Counted from the stretch's first letter, positions 36,380-45,427 are shown. The stretch is DNA of 64,000 bases from JAIQET01 sp035542575 (GCA_035542575.1 DATKLE010000139.1:25904-89903); one strand, 5' to 3'. Notes: generated by a model from the sequence alone, not told the origin. Translations and numbers: made by a program.

Positions 36380-36720
36380 CCATGAAGTGCAGCAACCGTC
36401 AGGTCGATGGCGTCACCATCGTGGACTGCAGCGGCCGTATCACGCTGGGTGAAGGCAGCGTCATCCTGCGCGACACCGTCCGCGAACTACTCGCCAAGGG
36501 GCAGAAGAAAATTCTGCTGAACCTTGCCGATGTGAACTACATCGACAGCTCGGGTATCGGCGAGCTGGTCAGCGCCTTTACCACCGTGCGCAACCAGGGC
36601 GGCGAACTCAAGCTGCTCAACCTCACCAAGAAAGTGCACGATCTGTTGCAGATCACCAAGCTGTATACCGTCTTTGACGTGAAAGAGGAAGAGGCGGCGG
36701 CCGTCAAGGCGTTCGGCTGA
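36376..36720 (+). CDS. STAS-domain anti-sigma factor antagonist
   Basis: A 114-residue STAS protein beginning at GTG 36376, which overlaps the kinase stop (GTGA); an ATG at 36382 is the alternative. The phosphorylatable serine lies in VNYIDSSGIGELVSAF (about 55-70), as in SpoIIAA/RsbV, and the following GGELKLLNLTKKVHDLL completes the fold. The paired kinase upstream would phosphorylate it; the unphosphorylated form releases the regulated partner. The pair is a two-gene partner-switching unit. Confidence 0.9.
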   Translation: MTMKCSNRQVDGVTIVDCSGRITLGEGSVILRDTVRELLAKGQKKILLNLADVNYIDSSGIGELVSAFTTVRNQGGELKLLNLTKKVHDLLQITKLYTVFDVKEEEAAAVKAFG

Positions 36721-36891
36721 GGATGGGATCGCCCGGGGGCGGAGGTTCTCCCGCCCTTCGGGCCTTCTTGATTCTTCCGCCCGGTCCCCCGGGTGCGCCG
36801 GCGGCTGCCAGCCAAGAAGAGACAGGGGTGTGCAAGTACAGACGGAAGAACCGGTCGGGACCATGCACCGCAGCAGTGACCGCCCGGTACC

Positions 36892-39537
36892 CTACTTTTC
36901 CATGTCTGATGCCCAGTTAAGCAGAACCGAGAGCGGCGCCGTTTCGGCTTCATCCAGCTTGGTGGTAATCAGGAATCGCTGCCCGTCGGGACTCACGTCA
37001 TAGGAGAACAAGTCAAAAGAGGCAATCGGCTGCCGGCGGTGGGTCTGAAACAGCGTTACCGGTGAGCCGGACTCGAAGCTGGCCCCTGCGATGATCGGTA
37101 CCGCCATCATCTTTCCGTCCGGCGAGAGATAGAACAACTCCTTCCCGTCCCTTCGCCAACGGGGTTCTTGCCCTCCCCCACTCGACACTTGCCACTTGCT
37201 GGTCATGTTGGGAAACGGAGAAACATAGATCTCCATACCACCGGACTCATTGGAGGAATAGGCGATCCAGCGGCCATCGGGGGAGAACTGAGCGCTGCGC
37301 ACGACCCACTTGGGTTGCAACAGCGGCTTCAGCGTGCGCTCCGGCCAAGTCAGATACCAGAGCTCGTTTGTCTCTCGAACCAGGATATTCTTACCGTCGC
37401 GTGACCAGTCGAGGGCGCTGAACTGTGCCGTGCTCCCAGCCGCGATCTCTTCATCCGAGCCGGACCCGTCGGCATTTTTCAGATAGAGGCGGAAGATGAG
37501 GCTGCGATTGGAGCTGGTGACGAGTTGTTTGCCATCGGGGCTCCAAACCGGAGTCATATCCAGGGCCGGATCGAAGGTCAAGCGGGCCGTGGCATCACGA
37601 GCCGGGTCCAGCACCCATACGTCCACGTTCCGTCCATCCGGATCGGTCTGGTCGGTGGCGACCCGGCGTCCATCGGGTGAAAGCTGCAAGTTGTCGTACC
37701 ACGCGGTCCTGCCGACTGTACCCACCTGTTTCCCGCTTCGGTCAAACCATCTCAACTGCGACTGATAGACACCCTTGCCCGCCTGCGTGACCAGAACTCC
37801 CCCGCCCGAAACATCGAAGACCAGTCGGTACACCTGCGGGAAATACAGCACCTCGTCGCTCAAGGTGTGGGGCTCTCCGCTGAGCTGAAACCGCCGAAGA
37901 TCGAAGGCTTGCGCCACCAGTGTCCTGTCACGCAGATAAAGCAGGTAGCCGGGCTGCGCATAGGTGGCGTTGGCGTTCGTGCTCACGACAAAGTCCTTCT
38001 CGGTGGAATCGAGAGAGCCCACAAAAATCGCGTTAATTCCCGGCCTTCCGCTGAAATTGGCCGCCATGTATAGAAATTGCTTGCCGTCGGGGAGAAACAC
38101 GGGCCAGCGGTGACCGGCTTCCGAACGGGACAGATCCAGCTTAGTGAGTTCGGTGGGCGTTCCTCCCCCTGACGGTACACGAAACAAGGGCCCCAGGGCT
38201 TCGGGCGCAAAGATGATCACGCCGTCTTTGTTCCAGGCGCCGCCGCGGCCGTTAGGCGCATCGCAGACAACCTGTACTGGACCGCCTGACGCATCGATTT
38301 TTCGCAGCTTACTGTCGGCGAAGAATCCGATGGACTTGCCATCCGGCGACCAGAACGGATAAGCCGCTCCCGCAGTACCTTCCAACAGCGTGGTACGACG
38401 GCTGCCGACAGCATGTGTCCACAGCATGAACGCGTTGGCCTGGTCGGAATAGGCGACGAGCGCCAGCGTCTTTCCATCCGGCGACAATGCCAGATCGGTG
38501 GCTGCGAACGGTACCGACGCATGGAAATACATCGGAGACAACCCGCGCCCGCTCGCGTTCCACCAAGCCGCACCGGCGACCATGGCCAACAAAAGGCAGA
38601 GCGCCGCCAGCGGCCAGCTGGCGCGCTCCCATCGGCTGTGCGATACGCTCACCTTGGCGGCTCCGCCCGCCGCCGATTCGCCTTCGGCAATCCACTTCAG
38701 TTCACTGGCCAGGTCGCTGGCGCTCTGCCAGCGTTCCTCGGGATCCTTGGCAAGGCATTTCTTAACGACGCGCTCTAATGCCGGCGGTGTCATCGGCCGG
38801 AGAGCAGCCATGGGTTGGGGTTCAGAGGTGAGGATGGCGGCGACGAGGCTGGCACGGCTCCTGCCGGCGAATGGCGGCTTGCCGGTTGCCATCTCGTAGA
38901 TCACCTCGCCCAGGGCAAATATGTCGGTGCGAGGGTCGGCCTCTTTCCCCTCCAACTGCTCCGGAGCCATGTACTGAAAGGTTCCGATCAACATGCCTTC
39001 ACTGGTCAGCTTGGCCTGCTCCATGGTCATCTCGGTGAGAGCGGATGAGAGGGGAGCGGAACCTGAGTGTTTCGCCAGACCGAAGTCCATCAACTTGGCT
39101 CCGGTTTTGGTCAGCATGATGTTGGCAGGCTTAAGATCACGATGGGTGAAGCCCTTGGCGTGCGCTTTGGAGAGCGCATCGGCAATCTGAGCAGCATAGC
39201 GAAGGGTTTGATCTGTGGTGAGCTGGCCCCGCATCAATCGCTGCTCCAGGGTTTCGCCTTCCACCAGCTCCATGACTAGAAAACTCACACCCTCGTGATG
39301 GCCAACGTCATACAACGTGCAAATGTGAGGGTGCGTGAGTTTGGACACGGCTTTGGCTTCGCGCTCCAAGCGCTGCTGCAACGCAGGATCGGAGGACTGG
39401 GTAGCAGGAAGGACCTTGACCGCTACCTCGCGCTCCAGCCGGGTATCGCGGGCGCGATATACCTCTCCCATGCCGCCAGCGCCCAGCGGCGATTGGATCT
39501 CATAGGGACCGAGGCGGGTACCAGTGCTGAGGCTCAT
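36892..39537 (-). CDS. membrane Ser/Thr protein kinase with WD40-like (PD40) propeller
   Basis: An 881-residue protein. The kinase domain (about 12-285) is complete: GAGGMGEVY P-loop (19-27), catalytic Lys41 in VAVKVL, HRDLKPAN (132-139) and DFG (151-153), then GTFQYMAPEQ. A single transmembrane helix (WPLAALCLLLAMVAGAAWW) spans about 308-326. The extracytoplasmic part (about 340-880) is built of TolB-like repeats with the recurring SPDG (WSPDGKSIGFF, LSPDGRRVATD, FSPDGRWIAYS), a beta-propeller that probably senses ligands. A perfect TATAAT sits 15 bases before the ATG. Kinases of this type are abundant in acidobacteria; the target is unknown. It converges on the RsbW/STAS pair. Confidence 0.93.
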   Translation of the reverse strand: MSLSTGTRLGPYEIQSPLGAGGMGEVYRARDTRLEREVAVKVLPATQSSDPALQQRLEREAKAVSKLTHPHICTLYDVGHHEGVSFLVMELVEGETLEQRLMRGQLTTDQTLRYAAQIADALSKAHAKGFTHRDLKPANIMLTKTGAKLMDFGLAKHSGSAPLSSALTEMTMEQAKLTSEGMLIGTFQYMAPEQLEGKEADPRTDIFALGEVIYEMATGKPPFAGRSRASLVAAILTSEPQPMAALRPMTPPALERVVKKCLAKDPEERWQSASDLASELKWIAEGESAAGGAAKVSVSHSRWERASWPLAALCLLLAMVAGAAWWNASGRGLSPMYFHASVPFAATDLALSPDGKTLALVAYSDQANAFMLWTHAVGSRRTTLLEGTAGAAYPFWSPDGKSIGFFADSKLRKIDASGGPVQVVCDAPNGRGGAWNKDGVIIFAPEALGPLFRVPSGGGTPTELTKLDLSRSEAGHRWPVFLPDGKQFLYMAANFSGRPGINAIFVGSLDSTEKDFVVSTNANATYAQPGYLLYLRDRTLVAQAFDLRRFQLSGEPHTLSDEVLYFPQVYRLVFDVSGGGVLVTQAGKGVYQSQLRWFDRSGKQVGTVGRTAWYDNLQLSPDGRRVATDQTDPDGRNVDVWVLDPARDATARLTFDPALDMTPVWSPDGKQLVTSSNRSLIFRLYLKNADGSGSDEEIAAGSTAQFSALDWSRDGKNILVRETNELWYLTWPERTLKPLLQPKWVVRSAQFSPDGRWIAYSSNESGGMEIYVSPFPNMTSKWQVSSGGGQEPRWRRDGKELFYLSPDGKMMAVPIIAGASFESGSPVTLFQTHRRQPIASFDLFSYDVSPDGQRFLITTKLDEAETAPLSVLLNWASDMEK

Positions 39538-39551
39538 GGGGCTTGGCGCGC

Positions 39552-39557
39552 ATTATA
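39552..39557 (-). promoter_or_regulatory. -10 box of the kinase gene
   Basis: On the minus strand a consensus TATAAT lies 14 bases upstream of the kinase ATG at 39537. No good -35 box is evident, and the leader would be very short. Confidence 0.35.
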
Positions 39558-39568
39558 GCGCCAAAACC

Positions 39569-39680
39569 TCAGCTCGAGGCCAGCGGAAGACGAACAACCG
39601 ACCGCCATACGTTGCTTGAGGTCAGTACCTCGAAGTCGGCCACGTGGGACTCCATCTCCAGAAACTTCTTATCGTCAAGG
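39569..39680 (-). other. short open frame, possible gene remnant
   Basis: Between a TAG and a TGA, the minus strand reads LDDKKFLEMESHVADF and on to VWRSVVRLPLASS. The codon use and amphipathic pattern look protein-like, but there is no start codon with a ribosome site. It could be the tail of a lost gene upstream of the kinase. I do not recognise it. Confidence 0.2.
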
Positions 39681-39683
39681 GGC

Positions 39684-39716
39684 TAAGAAAGGACGCCCCC
39701 GGATTTCCGGGGGCGT
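39684..39716. terminator. terminator hairpin downstream of the repeat protein gene
   Basis: ACGCCCCCGG (39693-39702) and CCGGGGGCGT (39707-39716) form a 10-bp perfect stem with a four-base loop. On the minus strand it is followed by CCTTTCTT, fitting termination of the gene ending at 39735. Confidence 0.65.
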
Positions 39717-39734
39717 GTGTGTGCAGAGTCTTGC

Positions 39735-40373
39735 TTACTGATGCCGCCCGTTGTGCTTGGCGCGGTAGATTCGGTGCGACTCACGGGTCTGCTGGCGGTT
39801 GATCTTGGCCTTGTCCGCCGGCGTCAGCTTGCCGCCGTTGTCTTCACGCATGTCCTTGGCCTCGTGATGGATGCGGGCTTCGTTGCGCTCCAGCCGGGTA
39901 GCCTCTCCCGAGGTCAACTGGCCGCTGGCTACCCCTTGCCCGATGCGATCCTGCTGGTTCTCGGCGCGCTTGCCAGCCAGGGTCTTGGGGTTCGTGTTCT
40001 GCGTCTGGGCGTCGTGCTTCTGGCGGTAGATCTGCCGCGACAGCCGGTTCTGCTGTCTGGTCACTCTCGCCTTCTCCGCGGGGGTCAGCTTGCCACCGTT
40101 GTCCTCGCGCATCTCGCGGGTCTCCGCGTTCAGCTTCGATTCTTCCTTCTCCAGCCTGCCCGATTCGCCGGCGGTCAATTCGCCGCTCTTTACGCCATTG
40201 GCGATGCGGTCCTGCTGGTTCTCTTTGCGCTGTCCGATGGTCGCCTTGTCCTGCTTCACCGGCGGCTCGGTGGTCGGCGGAGTTGCGGCTGGGCTATTGC
40301 TCTGCGCCGCAGCCGGCAGCATCATGGCGGCCAAAGCCGCGCTCAGGAAAAAACTCTTTACGTACGTGGTCAT
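39735..40373 (-). CDS. exported protein made of a tandem duplicated charged unit
   Basis: A 212-residue protein with a signal peptide (YVKSFFLSAALAAMMLPAAAQ) and a low-complexity Pro/Thr linker. The mature part is two copies of a module of about 80 residues: copy 1 starts GQRKENQQDRIANGVKSGEL, copy 2 starts GKRAENQQDRIGQGVASGQL. Each goes on to E.RLE..E....E...MREDNGGKLTP and ends IYRxKH. Charged residues dominate and helices are expected. The DNGGKLT element recalls EF-hand-like or DUF4398-type repeats but calcium binding is not assured. Function unknown; a secreted, soluble, possibly ion-binding protein. Confidence 0.7.
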   Translation of the reverse strand: MTTYVKSFFLSAALAAMMLPAAAQSNSPAATPPTTEPPVKQDKATIGQRKENQQDRIANGVKSGELTAGESGRLEKEESKLNAETREMREDNGGKLTPAEKARVTRQQNRLSRQIYRQKHDAQTQNTNPKTLAGKRAENQQDRIGQGVASGQLTSGEATRLERNEARIHHEAKDMREDNGGKLTPADKAKINRQQTRESHRIYRAKHNGRHQ

Positions 40374-40561
40374 AAGGTCTCCTCACTCCTAATCTTGGCC
40401 TGTCTAATGCAGCGCGGGAATGGTTGCTTCCCGCTGTCACAGATGGGAACACGCAAGCTCCACAAATGTTGCGTTGACAGCCCCTCATACGCAACAACAT
40501 CCGGCGATAGTGGCGGTTACCAAAGGACTACGACGAAAGCCCGACCCCGTTTCTCAAGCAC

Positions 40562-40640
40562 TTACAGGCCGGCTTTCGCTCCGCGACCGGGGATCCAGGT
40601 AGTCATGCAGCGCATCGCCGCGAAATCCCGAGGCACGAGG
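40562..40640 (-). pseudogene. 3'-end remnant of a second DppC-type permease gene
   Basis: The minus strand encodes GDALHDYLDPRSRSE, then, after skipping one base (an extra A), AGL and a TAA stop at 40562. It matches the end of the dppC gene next door (GDALRDYLDPRSRLEAGL). The two DNA tails share nearly all bases over about 45 positions. Only the tail survives, so a second permease gene was lost, leaving its end between dppC and the 39735 gene. Confidence 0.65.
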
Positions 40641-40649
40641 GGTCCCTCT

Positions 40650-41507
40650 CTATAAGCCGGCCTCTAAACGCGACCGCGGATCCAGGTAGTCACGCAGCGC
40701 GTCGCCAATAAAGTTGAACGCCAGCACGGCCAGCATGACCGCCCCAGCCGGAAAGATAACCAGGTGGGGAGCATCGAACAAGTGTGCCCGGCCGTCGTTG
40801 AGCATGGTTCCCCAACTCGCAGTCGGCGGCGGCACTCCCAGCCCGAGGAAGCTCATGGTGGCTTCGGCCAGAATGGCGCCGGCCATGCCGATCGCGGCTT
40901 GCACAATGATGGGCTGGATAATGTTGGGCAGAATATGGCGCGCGATCACTCGCAGATCGCTCGCCCCCAGCGCCTTGGCGGCCTCGACAAATTCCCGTTC
41001 CCGCGCCGCCAGCACCTGTCCCCGCACCAGGCGCGCGTATCCCACCCACCCGCCGAGAGAAAGGGCGAAGACCAGGTTGAAGATTCCCGGCCCGCGGAAG
41101 GCCACAAAGGCGATGGCCAGCAGAATTCCCGGGAACGAGAGGAAAGCGTTCATCAAGACGATGTTGACGAAGCGGTCAATGCGCCCACCGTAGTAGCCGG
41201 CCATGGAACCGATGATCAGGCCCAACGCCAGCGAGGCGGCTACCACGCAACTGCCCACCAGCATGGAGATGCGCGCGCCGTAAATCAGGCGCGAGGTAAT
41301 GTCGCGTCCCAGTTCGTCGGTGCCGCACCAATGCGCAGACGAAGGTCCGGCCAGCCGGTTCGGCAGATCGATGTAGGCCGGATCCTGCGGCGCAATCCAG
41401 GGAGCGAACAGGGCAAAGATCACAAAGATGACAACCAGCACCACGCCCGCCGCCGCCAGCGGATTGTGCCGGGCGACGCGCGGAAGCGAGATGGCGGCAG
41501 AGGACAT
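40650..41507 (-). CDS. dppC: peptide/nickel-type ABC transporter permease (DppC-like)
   Basis: A 285-residue inner-membrane permease. It has an OppC-type N-terminal segment (HNPLAAAGVVLVVIFVIFALFAPWIAPQDP) and six predicted spans. The binding-protein-dependent transport EAA loop reads EFVEAAKALGASDLRVIARHILPNI, which docks the ATPase. The C-terminus is NFIGDALRDYLDPR. It forms the heteromeric channel for di/oligopeptides with the gene upstream (DppB). The ATPase (DppD/F) and solute-binding genes are absent from the window, so the pair depends on partners elsewhere or is an incomplete locus. Confidence 0.92.
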   Translation of the reverse strand: MSSAAISLPRVARHNPLAAAGVVLVVIFVIFALFAPWIAPQDPAYIDLPNRLAGPSSAHWCGTDELGRDITSRLIYGARISMLVGSCVVAASLALGLIIGSMAGYYGGRIDRFVNIVLMNAFLSFPGILLAIAFVAFRGPGIFNLVFALSLGGWVGYARLVRGQVLAAREREFVEAAKALGASDLRVIARHILPNIIQPIIVQAAIGMAGAILAEATMSFLGLGVPPPTASWGTMLNDGRAHLFDAPHLVIFPAGAVMLAVLAFNFIGDALRDYLDPRSRLEAGL

Positions 41508-41619
41508 GACGAATATCAGAGCAACGCTCGCAAAGGAGGGTCTGCAAGGAGCGTGCAGAAGAAGGCCGTTCTTTGCGGTCTTTGCGGAGTCTCTTTGCGA
41601 ACTCTGCGGTTCATGCTTC

Positions 41620-42537
41620 TTACTGCCTGATCCTGGGATTCACCACCGAATAAAGCAAGTCCGTCAGAAAATTCACTGCCACGTACGTCAACCCAATCGC
41701 CAGCATACATCCCTGCACCAGGTAATAATCGCGATTGCCGATCGCCTGGATGGTCAGCCGCCCAATTCCCGGCCAGGAAAAAATGGTTTCCGTTACAATC
41801 GCCCCCGCCAGCAACGCCCCGAACTGCAGTCCCAGCACGGTAAGCACGGGAATCATGGCGTTGCGCAGGGCATGCCGGTAGACGACGGTGCGCTCGGCAA
41901 GCCCCTTGGCGCGCGCTGTACGGATGTAGTCCTGCCCCAGCTCTTCCAGCATGGAGGTGCGCACCATGCGGGTGAGAATTGCGGCCAAAGCGCCGCCCAT
42001 GGTGATCGCCGGAAGCACCAGGTGCGCCACAGTTCCCGAGCCGGAGACCGGCAGCCATCCCAGCTTGATGGCGAACAGCAAAATCAAAATCGGACCCAGG
42101 GCAAAATTGGGGAACGATAGCCCGAACAAGCTGACCACGCTGAGCACGCGGTCATCCCAGCGGTTGCGCCGCTGGGCCGAGCGCACGCCCGCGGGAATCG
42201 AAAGCACCACCGCCACCAGCAGTGCCGCCAGCGTCAACTGCAGCGTGTACGGATAGCGCTGCGCGATCAGGCTGCTGACGCCCTGGTTGAAGCGCAGGGA
42301 GCGTCCCAGGTCGCCGTGCAGCACGCCCTTCCAGTAATTGAGATACTGCTGCCCCAGTGGTTCATCCAGCCCGTACACATGGCGAGTAGCCTGCACATCC
42401 GCCGCCGGCGCTCCTTCCCCCAGCATTTGCAGGATCGGATCCCCGGGCACCAGGTGTATCAGAAGAAAGACCAGCGACACCACCAGCCAGACAACCGGCA
42501 GGGTGTACAGCACGCGAAGCGAGAGGTAGCGCAGCAT
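41620..42537 (-). CDS. dppB: peptide/nickel-type ABC transporter permease (DppB-like)
   Basis: About 305 residues from ATG 42537 (an upstream in-frame start at 42588 lies inside the neighbour's end). The N-terminus LRYLSLRVLYTLPVVWLVVS is the OppB-type helix; VFLLIHLVPGDPILQMLG is the conserved loop. Further on, the EAA motif reads EELGQDYIRTARAKGLAE and the C-terminal part VNFLTDLLYSVVNPRIR. Six membrane spans. Partner of DppC 112 bases downstream; the gap holds a purine-rich repeat-like stretch. The CorC-like gene upstream ends only 16 bases away, so the three may form one transcript. Confidence 0.9.
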   Translation of the reverse strand: MLRYLSLRVLYTLPVVWLVVSLVFLLIHLVPGDPILQMLGEGAPAADVQATRHVYGLDEPLGQQYLNYWKGVLHGDLGRSLRFNQGVSSLIAQRYPYTLQLTLAALLVAVVLSIPAGVRSAQRRNRWDDRVLSVVSLFGLSFPNFALGPILILLFAIKLGWLPVSGSGTVAHLVLPAITMGGALAAILTRMVRTSMLEELGQDYIRTARAKGLAERTVVYRHALRNAMIPVLTVLGLQFGALLAGAIVTETIFSWPGIGRLTIQAIGNRDYYLVQGCMLAIGLTYVAVNFLTDLLYSVVNPRIRQ

Positions 42538-42553
42538 GAGCTGAAACCCGGTT

Positions 42554-43915
42554 CTACTGCCCCATCGCCGCCGTTTCCACCTTCTCAATCTTCACTCGGG
42601 CGATGCGATGTCCTTCCATTTCTTCTACGGTGAAACGGTGGCCCTCGTAGGTGAAGCTCTCGCCAGCTTGGGGAAGCTTCTGCAGGCGGGCCAGCACAAA
42701 ACCGGCCAGGGTCTCGAAACCGGCATCATGGGGCAAGGTCAGTTCGTACTGTGTCTCCAGGTCGCGAATGCTGATGGACCCCTCGAGCATCAGGGTGGCC
42801 GCGTCTTCGAGGGAGGGCGGTTGGGGCGGGGCCAGGTCGAATTCATCCTCGATCTCTCCCACCAACTGCTCCAGGATGTCCTCGGCAGTAATCACCCCCG
42901 CGGTCGAACCGAACTCGTCCACCACCACCGCCAGGTGCCGCCGGCGCTGCTTGAACTCCTCCAGCAGTTCCATCAGCACCTTGGTTTCCGGGACGACCAG
43001 CACGTCACGCATGATCTGGCTGATTTTCATGCCGGCGACGCGCGCCGCTACCGGCTGGGCGGGATTGGCGGTCAAGCGCAGGCGGGTCCAGCGCATCAAG
43101 TCCTTGGTGTAGAGCACGCCGATGATGTGCTCCGGACCGCGCTGGGGATCGTAGATCGGGATGCGCGAATGCTGTTCCTCGACCACCCGCGCCAGGGCCT
43201 CGTCCAGGGTCAGATCACCCGGGAGCGAGAAGATGTCGGGACGCGGCACCATGACTTCGCGTACAGTGATGTTCTCCAGCTCCAGCGCGTTGTGAATCAT
43301 CTCCTCCTGGAAGGGTGGAATCTGGCCGAACTGCCGGCTCGCGGTCACGATCAGCTTCAGCTCATCGGGAGAATGCACCGTCCCTTGGCGGATTCCGGGC
43401 GATCCGAAGATGCGCAGCACGGAGCCCGCGGTGCGGCTCATCACATAGATGAAAGGGCGGGTCAGGGTCAGGAACACGTCCATCGGCGCCGCCACGGCCA
43501 GCGCCACCTGCTCGGCCCGTTGCAGGGCCAGCGACTTGGGCACCAGCTCTCCCAGGATGACGTGCAGGCAGGTAATCAGGCCGAAGGCCAGGACGATCCC
43601 AATGCCGTGCGCATACAGGCTGGCGTGAGGAACCTCTCCGGTAAACCCCTCCACGATGTGCGCCAGCATGGGCTCGCCCACCCAGCCCAAACTGAGGCTG
43701 GTGATGGTGATTCCCAATTGCACGCCATTGACGACCTCGTCGAGGTTGCGGTGCAGTCTTTGGACGATGCGCGCTCCGATCCGGCGCGCCTCAATCAGCT
43801 GCTGGATACGCGTATCCCGCACGCTCACCAGGGCGAATTCCGCCGCCGCAAAGAAGGCGTTCGCTGCCACCAGGAGCACGATCAGAAACACCCGCAGCAG
43901 CACAAAGGCAAGCAT
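42554..43915 (-). CDS. hemolysin-family CNNM/CBS/CorC_HlyC membrane protein
   Basis: A 453-residue protein. An N-terminal CNNM (DUF21) membrane domain (about 1-190) shows the motif NAFFAAAEFALVSVRDTRIQ and the helix ELVPKSLALQRAE. Two CBS motifs follow (REVMVPRPDIFSLP with RIPIYD; ISQIMRDVLVVPETK with VVVDEFGSTAGVIT). A CorC/HlyC-type domain ends the chain (FETLAGFVLARLQKLPQAGE). Relatives act in magnesium or cobalt homeostasis. The length and order are standard. Whether it exports or only senses metal is unresolved. Confidence 0.92.
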   Translation of the reverse strand: MLAFVLLRVFLIVLLVAANAFFAAAEFALVSVRDTRIQQLIEARRIGARIVQRLHRNLDEVVNGVQLGITITSLSLGWVGEPMLAHIVEGFTGEVPHASLYAHGIGIVLAFGLITCLHVILGELVPKSLALQRAEQVALAVAAPMDVFLTLTRPFIYVMSRTAGSVLRIFGSPGIRQGTVHSPDELKLIVTASRQFGQIPPFQEEMIHNALELENITVREVMVPRPDIFSLPGDLTLDEALARVVEEQHSRIPIYDPQRGPEHIIGVLYTKDLMRWTRLRLTANPAQPVAARVAGMKISQIMRDVLVVPETKVLMELLEEFKQRRRHLAVVVDEFGSTAGVITAEDILEQLVGEIEDEFDLAPPQPPSLEDAATLMLEGSISIRDLETQYELTLPHDAGFETLAGFVLARLQKLPQAGESFTYEGHRFTVEEMEGHRIARVKIEKVETAAMGQ

Positions 43916-44114
43916 GGATGGCTAATTCTAACATTCCAAAGGTAGTACCGCATTCCGGAGGGCTTCCTGTTGCTTGTACAATAAAGGGTGCTGGAAGTAG
44001 CCTTGCAGTTCCGCCCGTTTGCTGGCTGGCTGCCGGCGTCAACAGATTTCCTGCTTCCCTTTCCACCCGTCTGCGGTCTAACGCCACGGGTGCCGATTCT
44101 GAACTACAGGTGGC

Positions 44115-44186
44115 ATGAAAACGATCTCGGCCCGGAAACTCCGGAACAAAACCTACACCACTTTCGTAATCACTACCGAGGGCTGA
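44115..44186 (+). CDS. possible 23-residue leader peptide
   Basis: A short open frame MKTISARKLRNKT... of 23 codons, preceded by AGGTGGC at a proper distance, ends 22 bases before the GTG of the HlyD-type gene. It is basic and could be a leader or a chance frame. No attenuator structure was found. Confidence 0.2.
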   Translation: MKTISARKLRNKTYTTFVITTEG

Positions 44187-44208
44187 CCTTACTTACCTGG
44201 AGGCGGAT

Positions 44209-45423
44209 GTGAACGGCAATGGTAACGGCAAGAGGAAACGTCGCAAACGGCTGATCTACGGCGGTATCGCCATCGGTCTCGTGCTCCTGATTGCAGTCGG
44301 CCTGATCGCGGCCACGCGCGGCGGCACCAAGATTGATCCCTCCAAGTTAGCCAAGGTGGAACGCGGCGACCTCGCCAAGAGCGTGGTGGCCACCGGCAAG
44401 GTCACCCCCATCACCAAGGTTGAGGTCAAATCCAAAGCCAGCGGCATCGTCAAGAAACTCTATGTCGAATACGGCGACCGGGTGAAGAAAGGCCAGCTGC
44501 TGGCGCAGCTGGACAAAGAAGAGATCGAGGCGCAGGTGGCACAGTCTCGGGCCGCTTTGGCGGCGTCCGAGGCCAACCTGAAAAGCTCCGAAGCCGATTA
44601 CCAGCGCGCTAGGGTTGACGCCGAAGGGCCGGACGTGCCTTTGCTCAAGCGCGCCTACGAGCGCGCCGTGGACATGGCCAAGGACGGAGTGGTCTCCACC
44701 TCCGCGCTTGAGGACGCCCAGAAGAACTACGAATTGGCACTGAACAAACAGAACGTCGCCAAGGCCCAGCTGACCGTGGCTAAGGCAAAAATCGCGCAGG
44801 CTGAGGCGCAAGTCGCGCAGGACCGCGCCCATCTCAATCAACTCGAAGAGCAGCTGAGTTACACCGACATCGTCTCCCCGATTGACGGCATCGTGCTCTC
44901 CCGCGACGTGGAAATTGGCGATGCGGTCAGCTCCATCCTGGTTCTCGGCTCCAGCGCCACCCTGGTCATGACCCTGGGTGACACCAGCGAGGTTTACGTC
45001 AAGGGCAAGGTGGATGAGAGTGATATCGGCAAGGTCTATCTCGGTCAGCCCGCCCGCATCAAGGTAGAGTCGTTCAAAGACAAGACCTTCAACGGCAAGG
45101 TGACCAAGATCTCGCCCATGGGAGTAGAGAAGGACAACGTCACCACCTTTGAAGTGCGTGTCTCCATCAATAACCCCGGCGGCGAACTCAAGGCCGAGAT
45201 GACCGCCAATGCGGAAATTATTTTGGAAGAGCACAAGAACGTGCTGCAGATCCCCGAAGGCGCCATCCTCTATGACAAGGACAAGAAGGCTTCGGTAGAG
45301 ATCCCTGATCCCAGCGCCAAAGATGGCAAGAAGAAGCTGGCGGTCAACATCGGCATCTCCAATGGCGCCAAGACCGAATTGCTCAGCGGCCTGAATGAAG
45401 GCGACCAGGTCGTGCTGCAGTAG
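44209..45423 (+). CDS. HlyD/RND-type periplasmic adaptor (membrane-fusion protein)
   Basis: A 404-residue adaptor starting at GTG 44209 (GGAGG five bases before). A basic N-terminus and one membrane anchor (LIYGGIAIGLVLLIAVGLIAA) are followed by a lipoyl half (KVEVKSKASGIVKKLYVEYG DRVKKGQLLAQLD), a long helical hairpin (about 95-205), the second lipoyl half (YTDIVSPIDGIVLSRDVEIG), a beta-barrel (about 250-330) and a membrane-proximal domain. This is MacA/AcrA-like. No MacB-type permease or TolC gene follows; DUF4097 genes come next, so it is an orphan adaptor as far as the window shows. Confidence 0.88.
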   Translation: MNGNGNGKRKRRKRLIYGGIAIGLVLLIAVGLIAATRGGTKIDPSKLAKVERGDLAKSVVATGKVTPITKVEVKSKASGIVKKLYVEYGDRVKKGQLLAQLDKEEIEAQVAQSRAALAASEANLKSSEADYQRARVDAEGPDVPLLKRAYERAVDMAKDGVVSTSALEDAQKNYELALNKQNVAKAQLTVAKAKIAQAEAQVAQDRAHLNQLEEQLSYTDIVSPIDGIVLSRDVEIGDAVSSILVLGSSATLVMTLGDTSEVYVKGKVDESDIGKVYLGQPARIKVESFKDKTFNGKVTKISPMGVEKDNVTTFEVRVSINNPGGELKAEMTANAEIILEEHKNVLQIPEGAILYDKDKKASVEIPDPSAKDGKKKLAVNIGISNGAKTELLSGLNEGDQVVLQ

Positions 45424-45427
45424 CCTT

